DNA from: Planctomycetota bacterium
GTDB taxonomy: Bacteria > Planctomycetota > Phycisphaerae > SM23-33
Assembly: GCA_016235825.1 (NCBI GenBank)
Contig: JACRIL010000217.1
Location: 1 to 39,640, forward strand
DNA length: 39,640 bases
Direction of reading: 5' to 3'
Every line of letters begins with the position of its first letter. Positions within the stretch are counted from its first letter, which is position 1. A program made the translations under genes and the position numbers. Of this stretch, positions 1-8,244 are shown one piece after another. The notes under the pieces were generated by a model. The model made no database searches, had not been told where the DNA came from, and saw only the letters and a program-made list of their open reading frames with translations.

Positions 1-50
1 AAGTACGTGTTCAACATCGGCCGCAACTGCTGAATCTGTTTGACATCCAT
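1..50 (-). CDS. N-terminal start of a transposase-like protein (cut by window edge)
   Basis: Only about 16 residues are visible, reading MDVKQIQQLRPMLNTY, and the gene continues beyond the left edge. The start is supported by a strong Shine-Dalgarno (AAAGGAG) 7 nt upstream of the ATG. From memory this N-terminus resembles IS701/IS4-type DDE transposases, whose proteins often open with an MD..QI..L.PML pattern. The match rests on few residues, so the family call is tentative. If correct, the end of an insertion sequence lies within positions 51-118, just downstream of the HEAT-repeat gene. I could not pick out a terminal inverted repeat because its partner is outside the window. Confidence 0.42.
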   Translation of the reverse strand, partial: MDVKQIQQLRPMLNTY

Positions 51-118
51 GCCGTAGCTCCTTTGCTGTCAAGGCGTCCTGTAAGGAACCATCGGATGGC
101 TGGATGAATTTTCTTGAG

Positions 119-976
119 CTAAAGTCTCGTTGTAGTGTTAGTCATGGATTTGATTTCCCCAATCTTCTTTATCAGCAAATCCACAACTCTGGCGTCTTTG
201 AAATTTCCCAATGCCTTTATAACCTCGATATCAACCTCGCTGTATAAATACGTACCTTTCGGAATCCACGAGGGTTCGAGAGTAACGCCCTGCAAGACCT
301 GGATGAGTGCGTCAATCGCCTTTGAATCCCTGATCTTTCCGAGTGCTCTTGCGGCCTCGACACGAACATCGCCAATCGAGCCCGGATCATGGAGCATCGC
401 CGCCGCAAGAGGTTCAACGGCCCGTGAATCCCCAAGTTTTCCGAGGACAATGGCCGCCTCAGTGCGGATTTCTTCCAACTTGTCGTTCAAAAGAACCTTT
501 ATCAGCGGTTCAACCGATCTGGCGTCTGCAAATATGATTGGTTCTTGTTTGATATTCGTCCTGTCGTCGCCACAATGTTTTAACACTAAATTAAAAAAAC
601 TATCAAGTCGACAGAATCGCCAGTCTTTTTCGCCAAATTCAGCGATGGTATAAACGGCGTTGAACCTGACATTGTCATCTTCGTCTTCAAGAAGCGAGAG
701 AAGTCCCGGAATCGCGGCCGGGCCGAGCTCCATGAACTCTTTTTTGATCTGATCTTCATCCCTTGGCGCCGGCTTGTCTTTGAGCAAAAATTCGAGTTTC
801 CAGCCTTTGAGGCGTTTTTGAAGGCTGCTGTCCGGCCAGCCGGCGCATTCATAGATAAGGTCTCGGGTCTTCCGGTCGACGGCGGTCGCCCGCCAATGCC
901 AGTAATAAACGCCGATTCCGCCCGCCAGGAGCAGCAGCAACGAGCAAATCCAGCCTATCCTGCGTTTGCGAGACAT
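119..976 (-). CDS. Membrane-anchored HEAT-repeat protein
   Basis: This 285-residue protein has a basic N-terminus and one hydrophobic segment (about residues 9-26), probably a signal anchor, followed by a domain of HEAT/PBS-lyase-type helical repeats from about residue 75 to the end. Repeats are visible around AIPGLLSLLEDEDDNVR, SVEPLIKVLLNDKLEEIR, AVEPLAAAMLHDPG and AIDALIQVLQ, each ending in an A-x-x-x-LG-x pattern. Such repeats form a superhelical protein-binding scaffold; no enzymatic motif is visible and the partner is unknown. It starts 19 nt after the small membrane protein of the NSS transporter on the same strand, so it may be the last gene of that operon. The domain should face the periplasm if the N-terminal segment is a signal anchor. 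The real family is certain; the role is not. Confidence 0.8.
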   Translation of the reverse strand: MSRKRRIGWICSLLLLLAGGIGVYYWHWRATAVDRKTRDLIYECAGWPDSSLQKRLKGWKLEFLLKDKPAPRDEDQIKKEFMELGPAAIPGLLSLLEDEDDNVRFNAVYTIAEFGEKDWRFCRLDSFFNLVLKHCGDDRTNIKQEPIIFADARSVEPLIKVLLNDKLEEIRTEAAIVLGKLGDSRAVEPLAAAMLHDPGSIGDVRVEAARALGKIRDSKAIDALIQVLQGVTLEPSWIPKGTYLYSEVDIEVIKALGNFKDARVVDLLIKKIGEIKSMTNTTTRL

Positions 977-995
977 GTCATGATTATATCATATA

Positions 996-1274
996 TTATG
1001 TCGCGGCACTGCCTTTATCCTCAGACCGGGAATCCCGCGGAGAGGCGCTCTGCCCCTCGCCGCGGCGGAGGGTCCGGTACAGGCAGTAGATGAACAACGA
1101 TATAATGGCGGCCCAGCTTGCCAGCATGAGCAGCCAGCCCTGCCAGGTCATGCCGGCAGGAGTGGCGGCCGGCTGGCTGGTTGGCGCGGATTGTGCAAGG
1201 CACGGGCTGGCGGTTGAGAAGGCGATCATGGCGGCGAGCATCGCGGCGGAAATTGCCCCTGATAAGGTCTTCAT
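996..1274 (-). CDS. Small membrane accessory protein of the NSS transporter (MetS-like)
   Basis: A 92-residue protein whose ATG overlaps the transporter stop codon (ATGA at 1271-1274), indicating translational coupling. It has an apparent signal peptide (residues 1-28, ending near CLAQSA), a Ser/Thr/Pro-Ala linker, one strong transmembrane segment (about 45-67, WLLMLASWAAIISLFIYCL) and a charged tail. Known bacterial NSS transporters such as MetP are encoded with a tiny one-span partner, MetS, that is needed for transport. The position, overlap and single span here fit that role, although the added signal peptide and polar tail make this one longer than MetS. The function is inferred from context; sequence similarity to MetS cannot be measured here. 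Confidence 0.72.
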   Translation of the reverse strand: MKTLSGAISAAMLAAMIAFSTASPCLAQSAPTSQPAATPAGMTWQGWLLMLASWAAIISLFIYCLYRTLRRGEGQSASPRDSRSEDKGSAAT

Positions 1275-2902
1275 TGTCCGGTCTCCTGCTGCGCCGCGTT
1301 TCCCGGCTGAGATTGCCCGGCCGCGTCGGCAAGCCCCGCCGGTTGATCCGGCTGCAATTGCCGCCCCCTGCGTCGCCAGACCGCCCAGACAAGCAGGCAC
1401 AGTATCGCGAACATCAGCAGCAGCATTATCCGCACGATCAGCCTGGAGTCGATGCCGCCGACCAACTGCCCGTCCTTGCGGAAATTGATCGTGTCCCACC
1501 ATTTGAAGCACAGCCACATCCCCAGCACTACCAGCAGGAACAGCGGCGAGATGTACTTTATGACCAGCCGGTAAATTCGCGGAATCGTTATGTCCGATCC
1601 GTGGTGCAATTCCGTCCAGGCCTTGTCCATGCCGTATATCCAGGCGAACATGATTATCTCTATCAGGCCGAAGATCACTATCAGGAAGTTGGCCGCCCAG
1701 AAGTCCAGTTCGTCGATCACGGCGTCGCCGCCGAAGATCACCGCCTGGCAGAGGATGAATATCACAATCGCGAAGATTATCACCGCCTCCTTCTTGGTGA
1801 GGTTGAACTCGTCTTCGAGGAACGCCACGACCGGCTGGGCCAGCGAGATGCTCGACGTTATGCCGGCCAGGAACAGCAGGAAGAACCAGCAGAAGCCCAA
1901 GACGTTGCCCATCGGCAGCTTGTCCAGCAGCAGCGGCATGGCGAAAAAGCCCAGGTTGAACGGGCTTTCGACGGAATAGGTGCCCTGCTGGCTCATGCCG
2001 AAGAACGCGAACGCCGCCGGAATGACGATGCTGCCGCCCAGGACCACCTCGGCCACCTCGTTGGCCGATGCGCTGGTCAGGCCGGCCAGGGCCACGTCGT
2101 CCTCCTTCTGGAGATAGCTGGAGTATGTCAGTATGACGCCCATGCCGACGCTGAGCGTGAAGAAAACCTGCCCCGCCGCTGCCATCCACATCCGCGGATT
2201 GGCCAGCGTCTCCCACTTGGGGTTCCACATATACGCCAGGCCGTTGAGCACGTTGTTCTCCGGCTTTGCCGGGTCGGGCGCGCCCAGCGTGAAGACCCGC
2301 ACCAGCAGCACGATCGCCAGGATGAACAAAACCGGCAGAGCCCACATGCAGGCCCGCTCGATTCCGCCCTTGATGCCGAAATAAATCACCAGCATGTTCA
2401 GCACGAACGTTATCAGGAAGAATCCGTAGGCCGGCAGCATGCTGGAAAAATAAACACTGCTCTGCCCGCCGCCGTTCAGGTACTCGCCGAGAAAGCCGCT
2501 GATGCTCTTGAACGAGTCGCACGCCGCGTATTTGCCCGTCAGGGCGAAGACGCTGTAGCCCAGAAGCCACGACTCGATGTATGTGTAATAAATCAGGATG
2601 ACCAGCGGGCCGAAGATTCCGATCACGCCGAAATACTTGATGAACCTGTTCTTCTGCCAGATGGTATGGAACATGCCGGGGGCGGTGCTGTGCCCGAACC
2701 CGCCGCCGTAGCGCCCGATGGTCCACTCGATCCACATCAGAGGCAGCCCCAGGAAGACCAGCGAGATCAGGTATGGAATCATGAATGCCCCGCCGTACTC
2801 GGCCACCAGGCCCGGAAAACGCAGAAAGTTTCCCAGCCCTACGGCGCTGCCTGCCACCGCGAGTATCACTCCCAGCCTGCTGCCCCAGCGTTCTCTGGCC
2901 AT
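1271..2902 (-). CDS. Sodium-dependent transporter, NSS/SNF family
   Basis: A 543-residue polytopic membrane protein of the neurotransmitter:sodium symporter family, which imports amino acids or related amines with Na+. The hallmark unwound first helix is seen as GSAVGLGNFLRFP (about residues 18-30), which carries sodium- and substrate-binding residues in LeuT-type proteins. It is followed by YGGAF and PLMWIEWTIGRYGG, also typical. About 11-12 hydrophobic segments can be traced, and the length is normal. The start is supported by AAAGGAG 10 nt before the ATG. It lies 16 nt downstream of asd and overlaps the next small membrane gene by 4 nt, so the three are almost certainly cotranscribed. The asd linkage suggests an amino-acid substrate, but the substrate cannot be read from the sequence. 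Confidence 0.93.
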   Translation of the reverse strand: MARERWGSRLGVILAVAGSAVGLGNFLRFPGLVAEYGGAFMIPYLISLVFLGLPLMWIEWTIGRYGGGFGHSTAPGMFHTIWQKNRFIKYFGVIGIFGPLVILIYYTYIESWLLGYSVFALTGKYAACDSFKSISGFLGEYLNGGGQSSVYFSSMLPAYGFFLITFVLNMLVIYFGIKGGIERACMWALPVLFILAIVLLVRVFTLGAPDPAKPENNVLNGLAYMWNPKWETLANPRMWMAAAGQVFFTLSVGMGVILTYSSYLQKEDDVALAGLTSASANEVAEVVLGGSIVIPAAFAFFGMSQQGTYSVESPFNLGFFAMPLLLDKLPMGNVLGFCWFFLLFLAGITSSISLAQPVVAFLEDEFNLTKKEAVIIFAIVIFILCQAVIFGGDAVIDELDFWAANFLIVIFGLIEIIMFAWIYGMDKAWTELHHGSDITIPRIYRLVIKYISPLFLLVVLGMWLCFKWWDTINFRKDGQLVGGIDSRLIVRIMLLLMFAILCLLVWAVWRRRGRQLQPDQPAGLADAAGQSQPGNAAQQETGQ

Positions 2903-2918
2903 TATTTATCGCTCCTTT

Positions 2919-3917
2919 TTACAACAGTTCCGCGATCTGCACGGCGTTGAGGGCCGCGCCCTTACGAATCTGGTCGCCGCTGACGAACAGGTCGATGCCC
3001 GTGCCGCCCGACAGGCTCATGTCCTGACGTATCCGCCCGACGAGCACGTCGTCGTGCCCGGCCGACTCCAGCGGCATGGGGAAATAGTTCCGCTGGCGGT
3101 CGTCAATGATCCTGACGCCCGGCGCGGCCGACAGGATGCCGCGGACCTCGTCCTCGCCCATCGGGCGGGAAAATTCTATGTTGATCGCCTCGCTGTGCGC
3201 CCGCAGGACCGGCACGCGGACGCAGGTGGCCGTGATGCGGATATCCGGGCAGTGGAATATCTTCCGCGTCTCGTTGAGCATCTTGTTCTCTTCCTCGTTA
3301 TATCCGTTGGCGGAGACCCTGCTGTTGTGGCTGAAGACGTTGAACAGCGTCTGATGCGGCATGACCTCGGACTTGACGGGCCGCCCGGCCGCCCAGTCGC
3401 GGGCTTGCTGCTCCAGTTCGTGCATCGCCTTGGCGCCGGCCCCGCTGACAGCCTGGTAGGTGCTTACCACCAGCCGCCTGATCGGGTTGGCCTTGTGCAG
3501 CGGCCAGACCGGAACGTTCATTATAATCGTCGAACAGTTCGGGTTGGCGATGATCCCCTTGTGCGCCTTTATGTCCTGCGGATTGACCTCGGGCACGACC
3601 AGCGGAATCTGCCCGTCCATGCGGAAGGCAGACGTGTTGTCCACCACGATAGCGCCGGCAGCCACCGCCGCCGGGGCGTACTGCTTCGACACGCTGCCGC
3701 CGGCAGAGGCCAGAACAAGCTCGACGCCCTTGAAGCTGTTGTCCGTCAACTCCTCGATCACAAGCTCCTGGCCCATGAACTGGACCTTCTTGCCGGCCGA
3801 CCTCGCCGAGGCAAGCAGCTTGAGGCTTTTGAGCGGGAATCTGCGCTGCTCAAGTATCGCCAGAAACTCCGTTCCTACCGCGCCCGTGGCGCCCATTATC
3901 GCTGTCTTCCAGGCCAT
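2919..3917 (-). CDS. asd: Aspartate-semialdehyde dehydrogenase
   Basis: This 332-residue enzyme reduces aspartyl phosphate to aspartate semialdehyde with NADPH, the branch point to lysine/diaminopimelate, threonine and methionine. The Rossmann glycine motif GATGAVG is at residues 9-15. The active-site cysteine is C128 in NPNCST, the substrate-binding region contains SGAGAKAMHEL (158-168), and the catalytic histidine is H241 in VPVLRAHSEA. Length and spacing are normal, so the enzyme should be active. A sigma-70-type promoter lies 55-84 nt upstream. It leads an operon with an NSS transporter and its small partner, suggesting that amino-acid supply by synthesis and by import are expressed together. 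Confidence 0.96.
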   Translation of the reverse strand: MAWKTAIMGATGAVGTEFLAILEQRRFPLKSLKLLASARSAGKKVQFMGQELVIEELTDNSFKGVELVLASAGGSVSKQYAPAAVAAGAIVVDNTSAFRMDGQIPLVVPEVNPQDIKAHKGIIANPNCSTIIMNVPVWPLHKANPIRRLVVSTYQAVSGAGAKAMHELEQQARDWAAGRPVKSEVMPHQTLFNVFSHNSRVSANGYNEEENKMLNETRKIFHCPDIRITATCVRVPVLRAHSEAINIEFSRPMGEDEVRGILSAAPGVRIIDDRQRNYFPMPLESAGHDDVLVGRIRQDMSLSGGTGIDLFVSGDQIRKGAALNAVQIAELL

Positions 3918-3972
3918 CTCATTCTCTCAATTGCTTGCGTTCGCCGTCTTCCGGACGGCAAAGAAACGGGGA

Positions 3973-4001
3973 ATTATACAAAATCTTCCGCCCGCGGTCT
4001 A
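3973..4001 (-). promoter_or_regulatory. Sigma-70-type promoter of the asd operon
   Basis: On the minus strand, TAGACC is followed by 17 nt and a perfect TATAAT. The -10 box ends 55 nt upstream of the asd start codon. The -35 matches the consensus at four of six positions and the spacing is optimal. No lysine riboswitch could be recognised in the short leader. Confidence 0.68.
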
Positions 4002-4104
4002 GCGGAGTTGTTGATTGGGGTGCGGTTAGGAGAGAATTCATCGGACAGGACCGATTTGGCCGGATAAATCCATTCATAGTTATGTTTCATCGCATGAATT
4101 CCCG

Positions 4105-4610
4105 GAAAGACAATAACACCTTGCAAGTTCAGTGCGACCGATTGGCAGGCTCGAAGAGCCGGCAGAAAGTAGCCCCGGGTGCAACGGCGACGCGACGAAG
4201 TCGCTCGACGCGAAACCCGGGGGAAAGAGACCTTTAAAAAAGTATCTGATTTTCGATCCCGCCACCGGCAGGCCTGCAAAAATTTCGGCCAATCCCGGCC
4301 GATATGTTGAGAAGCTGGATTTATCCGTTGTGAAAAAATCATAATTTCCACGCTTCTTGAACAAGCACGACCTCTTCACGTTTGATTTTTCCAGCAACAG
4401 ACCAATGAATAGGTCTGCATTATTGGCCGTGGCGTTCATGAACTTTGTCGCTTCTGCCGTGGCGCGAGCGAGCACGAAAACTTTTGATGCGGACTTTTCC
4501 CCCGGGTTCCACTTCGTCCGCCTGATGGCGGACTCCGCTGCACCCGGGGCTACTTTATACCGGCCTTACAGGCCTTAAACTTGGCGGCTAAGAATACGCA
4601 AGGTATCCAT
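4105..4610. repeat. Composite foldback repeat, copy 1 (two inverted units)
   Basis: The gene-free stretch 3918-4677 holds two related units in opposite orientation. The plus-strand unit runs from about 4108 to 4272 and the minus-strand unit from about 4610 back to 4422. Each unit has, in order, a CTTGCA-type block, a small hairpin (GGCTCGAAGAGCC in one, a GGCC...GGCC stem in the other), the core GTAGCCCCGGGTG, a nested hairpin closed by CCCCGGGT/ACCCGGGG, and then a GCGCCACGGCAGA-type block about 45 nt later. The same two-unit arrangement recurs at 18695-19180. No protein-coding gene is convincing here. The structure is that of a non-autonomous foldback, MITE or BIME-type element; no transposase is present. 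Confidence 0.72.
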
Positions 4611-4677
4611 GTTACGCAAAATTATGCGAGACAAGAACAGCAATTGCGGCCCGGCCTTTTTATTCTTGATAATTATC

Positions 4678-5562
4678 TTAACCATCCATGACAACTTCGC
4701 CGCTGGCGGGACCGCTGGGCGACAGGCCGTTTGCGTCCATTTTCAGCGGGTCGAGGCGCGGGTAACGGGCGGTGAATTTGGGATTCCAGCCGTGATAGAT
4801 GAGCCAGGTTTTTCCGTCGGGGCCTTCAAAGATATTGTGATGCCCGGGGCCTTTGACCAGGTCGGTCGAGGCGAGGATTTTTTCAGGCTGCTCGGCGAAC
4901 GGCCCCATCGGGCCGGGGCCTGTCGCCCAGCGGACGTTGTAAGTGTCGTTCGTCCAGGCGCCGGTGCTGTACGTGAGGTAATACCGGCCGTCGCGGCGCA
5001 GCATGCACGGCCCTTCCTGCCATTCGTGATGGCTGACAAGCTGCACGGGCCTGCCGGCCGGCCTGCGGGGCGAAAGCATTTTATCCACGTAAATCTGTCC
5101 GGCGGTCAGGCCGTCGTGGTTGCCGTGCTCGATGGTGTAATACATGTAGAGACTGCCGTCGGCATCCACAAACGGGCTGCCGTCGATCGAACCGTGCGGA
5201 ATAACCACGCCGGCGTCTTGGTATGGGCCTTCGGGCGAGCCGCTCAGTGCCAACCCGACGCGATTGCCTGTGTTGGCCGGCGTGCCGTCGGGCATGGCCG
5301 TGTAATACAGGTGATATTGCCCCTCCAGAAAAATCACCTCCGGCGCCCAGAAGTTCCTGCGGTTCCAGCTCCCATCCGCCCCCTTTTCGACCGCCCCGCG
5401 GACGAACTGCCAGTTCCGCATATCCGTCGAGCGGTGGATGGGCAGGTGCCGGCCGTCCTGGGCCTTGCCCGTGGCAAACAGGTAATACACGCCGTCAACC
5501 TTCAGGATAAACGGATCAGCCAGACCCTTGTCGATGATCGGATTGGTGTATGTGATCTTCAT
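4678..5562 (-). CDS. Glycoside hydrolase family 43 enzyme
   Basis: A 294-residue five-bladed beta-propeller glycosidase of the GH43 (GH-F clan) type, normally acting on arabinan, xylan or related pentose polymers by inversion. The three catalytic residues are visible: the base D16 in ADPF, the pKa-modulating D127 in IDGSP and the acid E183 in QEGP. Blade-forming GxYYLFA-type strands are present (YYLFA, YHLYYTA, YMYYT, YYLTYS). There is no signal peptide, so it probably works in the cytoplasm on imported oligosaccharides. The Shine-Dalgarno upstream of the chosen ATG is weak. It stands alone between a repeat region and the four-helix-bundle gene. The exact substrate (arabinofuranosidase, xylosidase or other) cannot be decided from sequence alone. 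Confidence 0.9.
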   Translation of the reverse strand: MKITYTNPIIDKGLADPFILKVDGVYYLFATGKAQDGRHLPIHRSTDMRNWQFVRGAVEKGADGSWNRRNFWAPEVIFLEGQYHLYYTAMPDGTPANTGNRVGLALSGSPEGPYQDAGVVIPHGSIDGSPFVDADGSLYMYYTIEHGNHDGLTAGQIYVDKMLSPRRPAGRPVQLVSHHEWQEGPCMLRRDGRYYLTYSTGAWTNDTYNVRWATGPGPMGPFAEQPEKILASTDLVKGPGHHNIFEGPDGKTWLIYHGWNPKFTARYPRLDPLKMDANGLSPSGPASGEVVMDG

Positions 5563-5675
5563 GGAATAGCCCGTTTTTCTCCCTTTCCGTCAGGTTGCCG
5601 ATTTTCGGGCTAATTTATCCCCGCCAGGCCAATCATGCAATACTATGATGGATACATTGTAGCTATGGCGATTTT

Positions 5676-6293
5676 TCAGACATCGCGGCCATTCATTTCG
5701 GGGCCTGGCGATTCTGGTTTAGAAAACACTTTACTGTTTTTCTCCGCGGCGTCGCGGATGTCCTGGAGTTTTTTCATGAAGGCGTCGATGGACTTTTGCC
5801 CCTGCCAGTTCTTGCGAGATTTATCGTTGAGTCTGCGCTGGCCCTGGATGTCGGTATTCTGGAGGTGGTCCGCCCAGCCGCGGATCTGGCGGGAGCAGGA
5901 TTCGGCCAAGGATATCAAATCTGAAATTTGAGATTTCAAATCTGAGATTTCAGATTCGCCGGCAGCGGCTGGGGCGACTCCCCTCGTCAGGCCGTTTCCC
6001 GCAGAGAGAAGGATTATCCCCTTTTCCAGCAGCCTTTGGCAAAACAGGAGCATGGAACGCACCTCGCCGGCCGAACCCCGTGCGATATAGAGAAAGGCCA
6101 GGAGTTCAGATGTCGTTCCGCGTTCAAAACCTTCAGCGATGTTGTTGGAGACCGATAAGGCAACCCGACGAAGCTGGTCCTTCAGTTCCCACAGGCGGGC
6201 GAAGGCCCGGTTTTCCGTCATGGAATATGCATTTTCTGCCAGCGTAATGGCTGCCTGCCAGACCGGAAGTTGCTCGAACCGCTCATATTTCAT
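5676..6293 (-). CDS. Four-helix-bundle protein (S23/IVS-like) with in-frame repeat insertion
   Basis: A 205-residue protein. The first ~95 residues match the four-helix-bundle family found in 23S rRNA intervening sequences and in diversity-generating retroelement accessory proteins: FEQLPVWQAAITLAENAY, then LKDQLRRVALSVSNNIAEG, then ELLAFLYIARGSAGEVRSML. The last family helix seems to resume at about 128-146 (LAESCSRQIRGWADHLQN). Between them is a foreign-looking stretch that ends in SEISDLKSQISDL (114-126), encoded by an AT-rich palindromic repeat also found in an intergenic region at 37274. A basic C-terminal extension follows. The ATG at 6293 is preferred because GGAGG lies 6 nt upstream; a TTG two codons earlier is possible. 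The biochemical function of the family is unclear. Confidence 0.82.
   Translation of the reverse strand: MKYERFEQLPVWQAAITLAENAYSMTENRAFARLWELKDQLRRVALSVSNNIAEGFERGTTSELLAFLYIARGSAGEVRSMLLFCQRLLEKGIILLSAGNGLTRGVAPAAAGESEISDLKSQISDLISLAESCSRQIRGWADHLQNTDIQGQRRLNDKSRKNWQGQKSIDAFMKKLQDIRDAAEKNSKVFSKPESPGPEMNGRDV
5911..5957. repeat. AT-rich palindromic repeat inside a coding region
   Basis: The stretch is made of near-palindromic repeats of AATCTGAAATTTGAGATTTC type and its complement. Its base composition differs sharply from the GC-rich surroundings. A second copy of the same motif lies between genes at 37274-37325. Here it is read in frame as the SEISDLKSQISDL segment of the four-helix-bundle protein. 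Confidence 0.75.
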
Positions 6294-6320
6294 CTTCAAC
6301 CTCCAATGCCATCAATTTCG

Positions 6321-6349
6321 ATTATAACACTTATCCTTCAGGTCGGTTT
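6321..6349 (-). promoter_or_regulatory. Putative promoter of the four-helix-bundle gene
   Basis: A perfect TATAAT is read on the minus strand, 27 nt upstream of the ATG at 6293. The hexamer at the -35 position (AAACCG, 17 nt spacer) is poor, so the assignment rests on the -10 box and its distance to the gene. Confidence 0.42.
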
Positions 6350-6367
6350 ACAGGAACACCGCCCGCG

Positions 6368-8092
6368 TCAGCCGCCGTTGTTGTCCTGATCGGTTTCGAG
6401 GAAGCCTTCGAGCTTGCGCGCCCGGACGGGGTGCTGGAGTTTGCGGATGGCCTTGGCCTCGACCTGCCTGACGCGCTCGCGCGTAACCTTGAATATTCGG
6501 CCGACCTCCTCGAGCGTGTAGGTGTAGCCGTCGCCGATGCCGTAGCGGAGCTTGATGATCTCGCGCTCGCGGTAGGTGAGCGTTTTGAGGACTTCTTCGA
6601 TGCGGTCCTTGAGCATCTCCGTGCCGGCGGTCTCGACGGGGCTTTCGGCGGTCTCATCCTCGATGAAGTCGCCGAAGTAACTGTCCTCGCTCTCGCCGAC
6701 GGGCCTGTCGAGGCTGATCGGGTGGCGGGAGATTTTAAGAACGCGCCGGGCCTCCGAGACGCTCATGCCGGCCTCGTCGGCAATCTCCTCGATGGTCGGC
6801 TCGCGGCCGCCCTCCTGGAGCAGGCGCTTGTGGATGTTCCGCAGCTTGCTCATCGTCTCGATCATATGGACCGGGATGCGGATGGTCCGGGCGTGGTCGG
6901 CGATCGCGCGGGTGATGGCCTGGCGGATCCACCACGTGGCGTAGGTCGAGAACTTGTAGCCGCGGCGGTACTCGTATTTATCGACGGCCCGCATCAGGCC
7001 GGTGTTGCCCTCCTGGATGATGTCCAGGAACGACAGCCCGCGGTTGCGGTATTTCTTGGCGATGGAGACCACCAGCCGCAGGTTGCCGGCCGACAGGTCG
7101 CGCTTGGCCTGCTCGTAATCGGCAAATGACTTCTGGACCGCCTTGACGCGCCTCTTGAGCATCTCGGGCCGCTCCTGAACCAGCTCGATCATGCCCTTGA
7201 GTTCTTCCTTCATCACGTCCACGTCTTCCGGCGGGGTCTCGTTTTCTTTCGACGAGACGACCTCGCGATGGAGTTCCTCCATCTTGTCGGAGATGTGCTG
7301 GAGCTTTTTCATCAGCGGCTGGATGCGGCTGGTCCGCAGCGAAAGCTCCTCGAGCAGCCTGACCGCCCGAGGCCTGCGGCGCCACAGGCAGCGGAGCGCG
7401 GCGTGGCGTCTGGAGGCCGACTCGCGCGGGTTCTGCGAGAGCATCCATTCGTCCCTGAGCCGGTCGAGCATCTGCCTTAGGGTCTTGAGATTCGCCGGCA
7501 TGCAGGCGGTGATATTCTCTTTCGAGAGGTTCTCGGTGGTGGAAATCTTCATCGTCCGGTCGAAAGGCAGGTCGCCGGTGTGCACCTGCGAGAGTATGTC
7601 CACGGCCTGCTGGATGCAGTACGGATTTTCCAGCACACGCAGCCGGAACGACTTGCGGGCGTCCTCTATTTTCTTGGCAAGCTCGATCTCCCTGTCGCGC
7701 GTCAGCAGGGGAATCTCGCCCATCTGGGTCAGGTACATCCTGACGGGGTCGTCGATCCGTTTGGTCTCGACGCCGAGTTCTTCGTGGGTCTCGGCCTTTT
7801 CCTCCTTGGCCGCGGCCTGGGCGGTTTCATCGACCTCGACCTCGGCCCCTTCTTCCTCGGCGGCCTCGCGCTGCTCGGCCTCGGTCTCATCGACCAGTTC
7901 GATGCCCAGTTCGTCCAGCGTCATGAACAGGCTGTCGAGCTTGTCCGGTGATACGATGTCCTCCGGCAGATCGTCCTCCATCTCCTTGTAGGTTACGTAC
8001 CCCCTCTCCTTGCCCTTGGCGATCAATTTCTTGACGCTGCTGTCAAGAGGCTCTGTGATGCGGCGCTCCGGATTTTCCCTGCTTTTGCCCAT
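6368..8092 (-). CDS. rpoD: Primary RNA polymerase sigma factor, sigma-70/RpoD
   Basis: A 574-residue group 1 sigma factor that directs RNA polymerase to housekeeping promoters. Region 1.1 is visible at the N-terminus ([19 protein letters not shown]), followed by an acidic linker. Region 1.2 is [19 protein letters not shown], regions 2.1-2.4 run through [38 protein letters not shown] and [14 protein letters not shown], and region 4.2 is the helix-turn-helix [20 protein letters not shown]. The ATG at 8092 is chosen because a consensus-like promoter lies immediately upstream. This leaves a leader of only about 10-12 nt without a Shine-Dalgarno. It follows dnaG on the same strand, echoing the dnaG-rpoD linkage of other bacteria but with its own promoter. 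Confidence 0.96.
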   Translation of the reverse strand: MGKSRENPERRITEPLDSSVKKLIAKGKERGYVTYKEMEDDLPEDIVSPDKLDSLFMTLDELGIELVDETEAEQREAAEEEGAEVEVDETAQAAAKEEKAETHEELGVETKRIDDPVRMYLTQMGEIPLLTRDREIELAKKIEDARKSFRLRVLENPYCIQQAVDILSQVHTGDLPFDRTMKISTTENLSKENITACMPANLKTLRQMLDRLRDEWMLSQNPRESASRRHAALRCLWRRRPRAVRLLEELSLRTSRIQPLMKKLQHISDKMEELHREVVSSKENETPPEDVDVMKEELKGMIELVQERPEMLKRRVKAVQKSFADYEQAKRDLSAGNLRLVVSIAKKYRNRGLSFLDIIQEGNTGLMRAVDKYEYRRGYKFSTYATWWIRQAITRAIADHARTIRIPVHMIETMSKLRNIHKRLLQEGGREPTIEEIADEAGMSVSEARRVLKISRHPISLDRPVGESEDSYFGDFIEDETAESPVETAGTEMLKDRIEEVLKTLTYREREIIKLRYGIGDGYTYTLEEVGRIFKVTRERVRQVEAKAIRKLQHPVRARKLEGFLETDQDNNGG

Positions 8093-8110
8093 AAAATAGG
8101 GGAATTGTCG

Positions 8111-8140
8111 ATTATACGTCTCGACTCGAATCAAAGTCAA
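8111..8140 (-). promoter_or_regulatory. Sigma-70 promoter of rpoD
   Basis: On the minus strand TTGACT, an 18 nt spacer and TATAAT are found. The -10 box ends 18 nt before the rpoD ATG, so transcription should begin only about a dozen nucleotides before the start codon. This rules out the in-frame TTG at 8140, which lies inside the -35 box. Confidence 0.78.
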
Positions 8141-8244
8141 TGTTTACCATCAATATTTCTTGCAAGGATAATATCGGCAAATTCAGCATAAAACCCCCGT
8201 CAAAGTGTTTCACAATGCGCTGCAACCCATGTTATCGAAGCGAG

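Noticed and set aside
1181..2950. Long plus-strand frame (589 codons) opposite the NSS transporter and similar long antisense frames elsewhere (such as 19402-21282).
   Set aside because: They are rich in Arg/Gln/His/Pro without domains or good start sites and mirror well-supported genes; high GC content produces such frames.
3918..4000. Lysine riboswitch upstream of asd.
   Set aside because: The leader after the promoter is only about 50 nt and shows no conserved riboswitch core.
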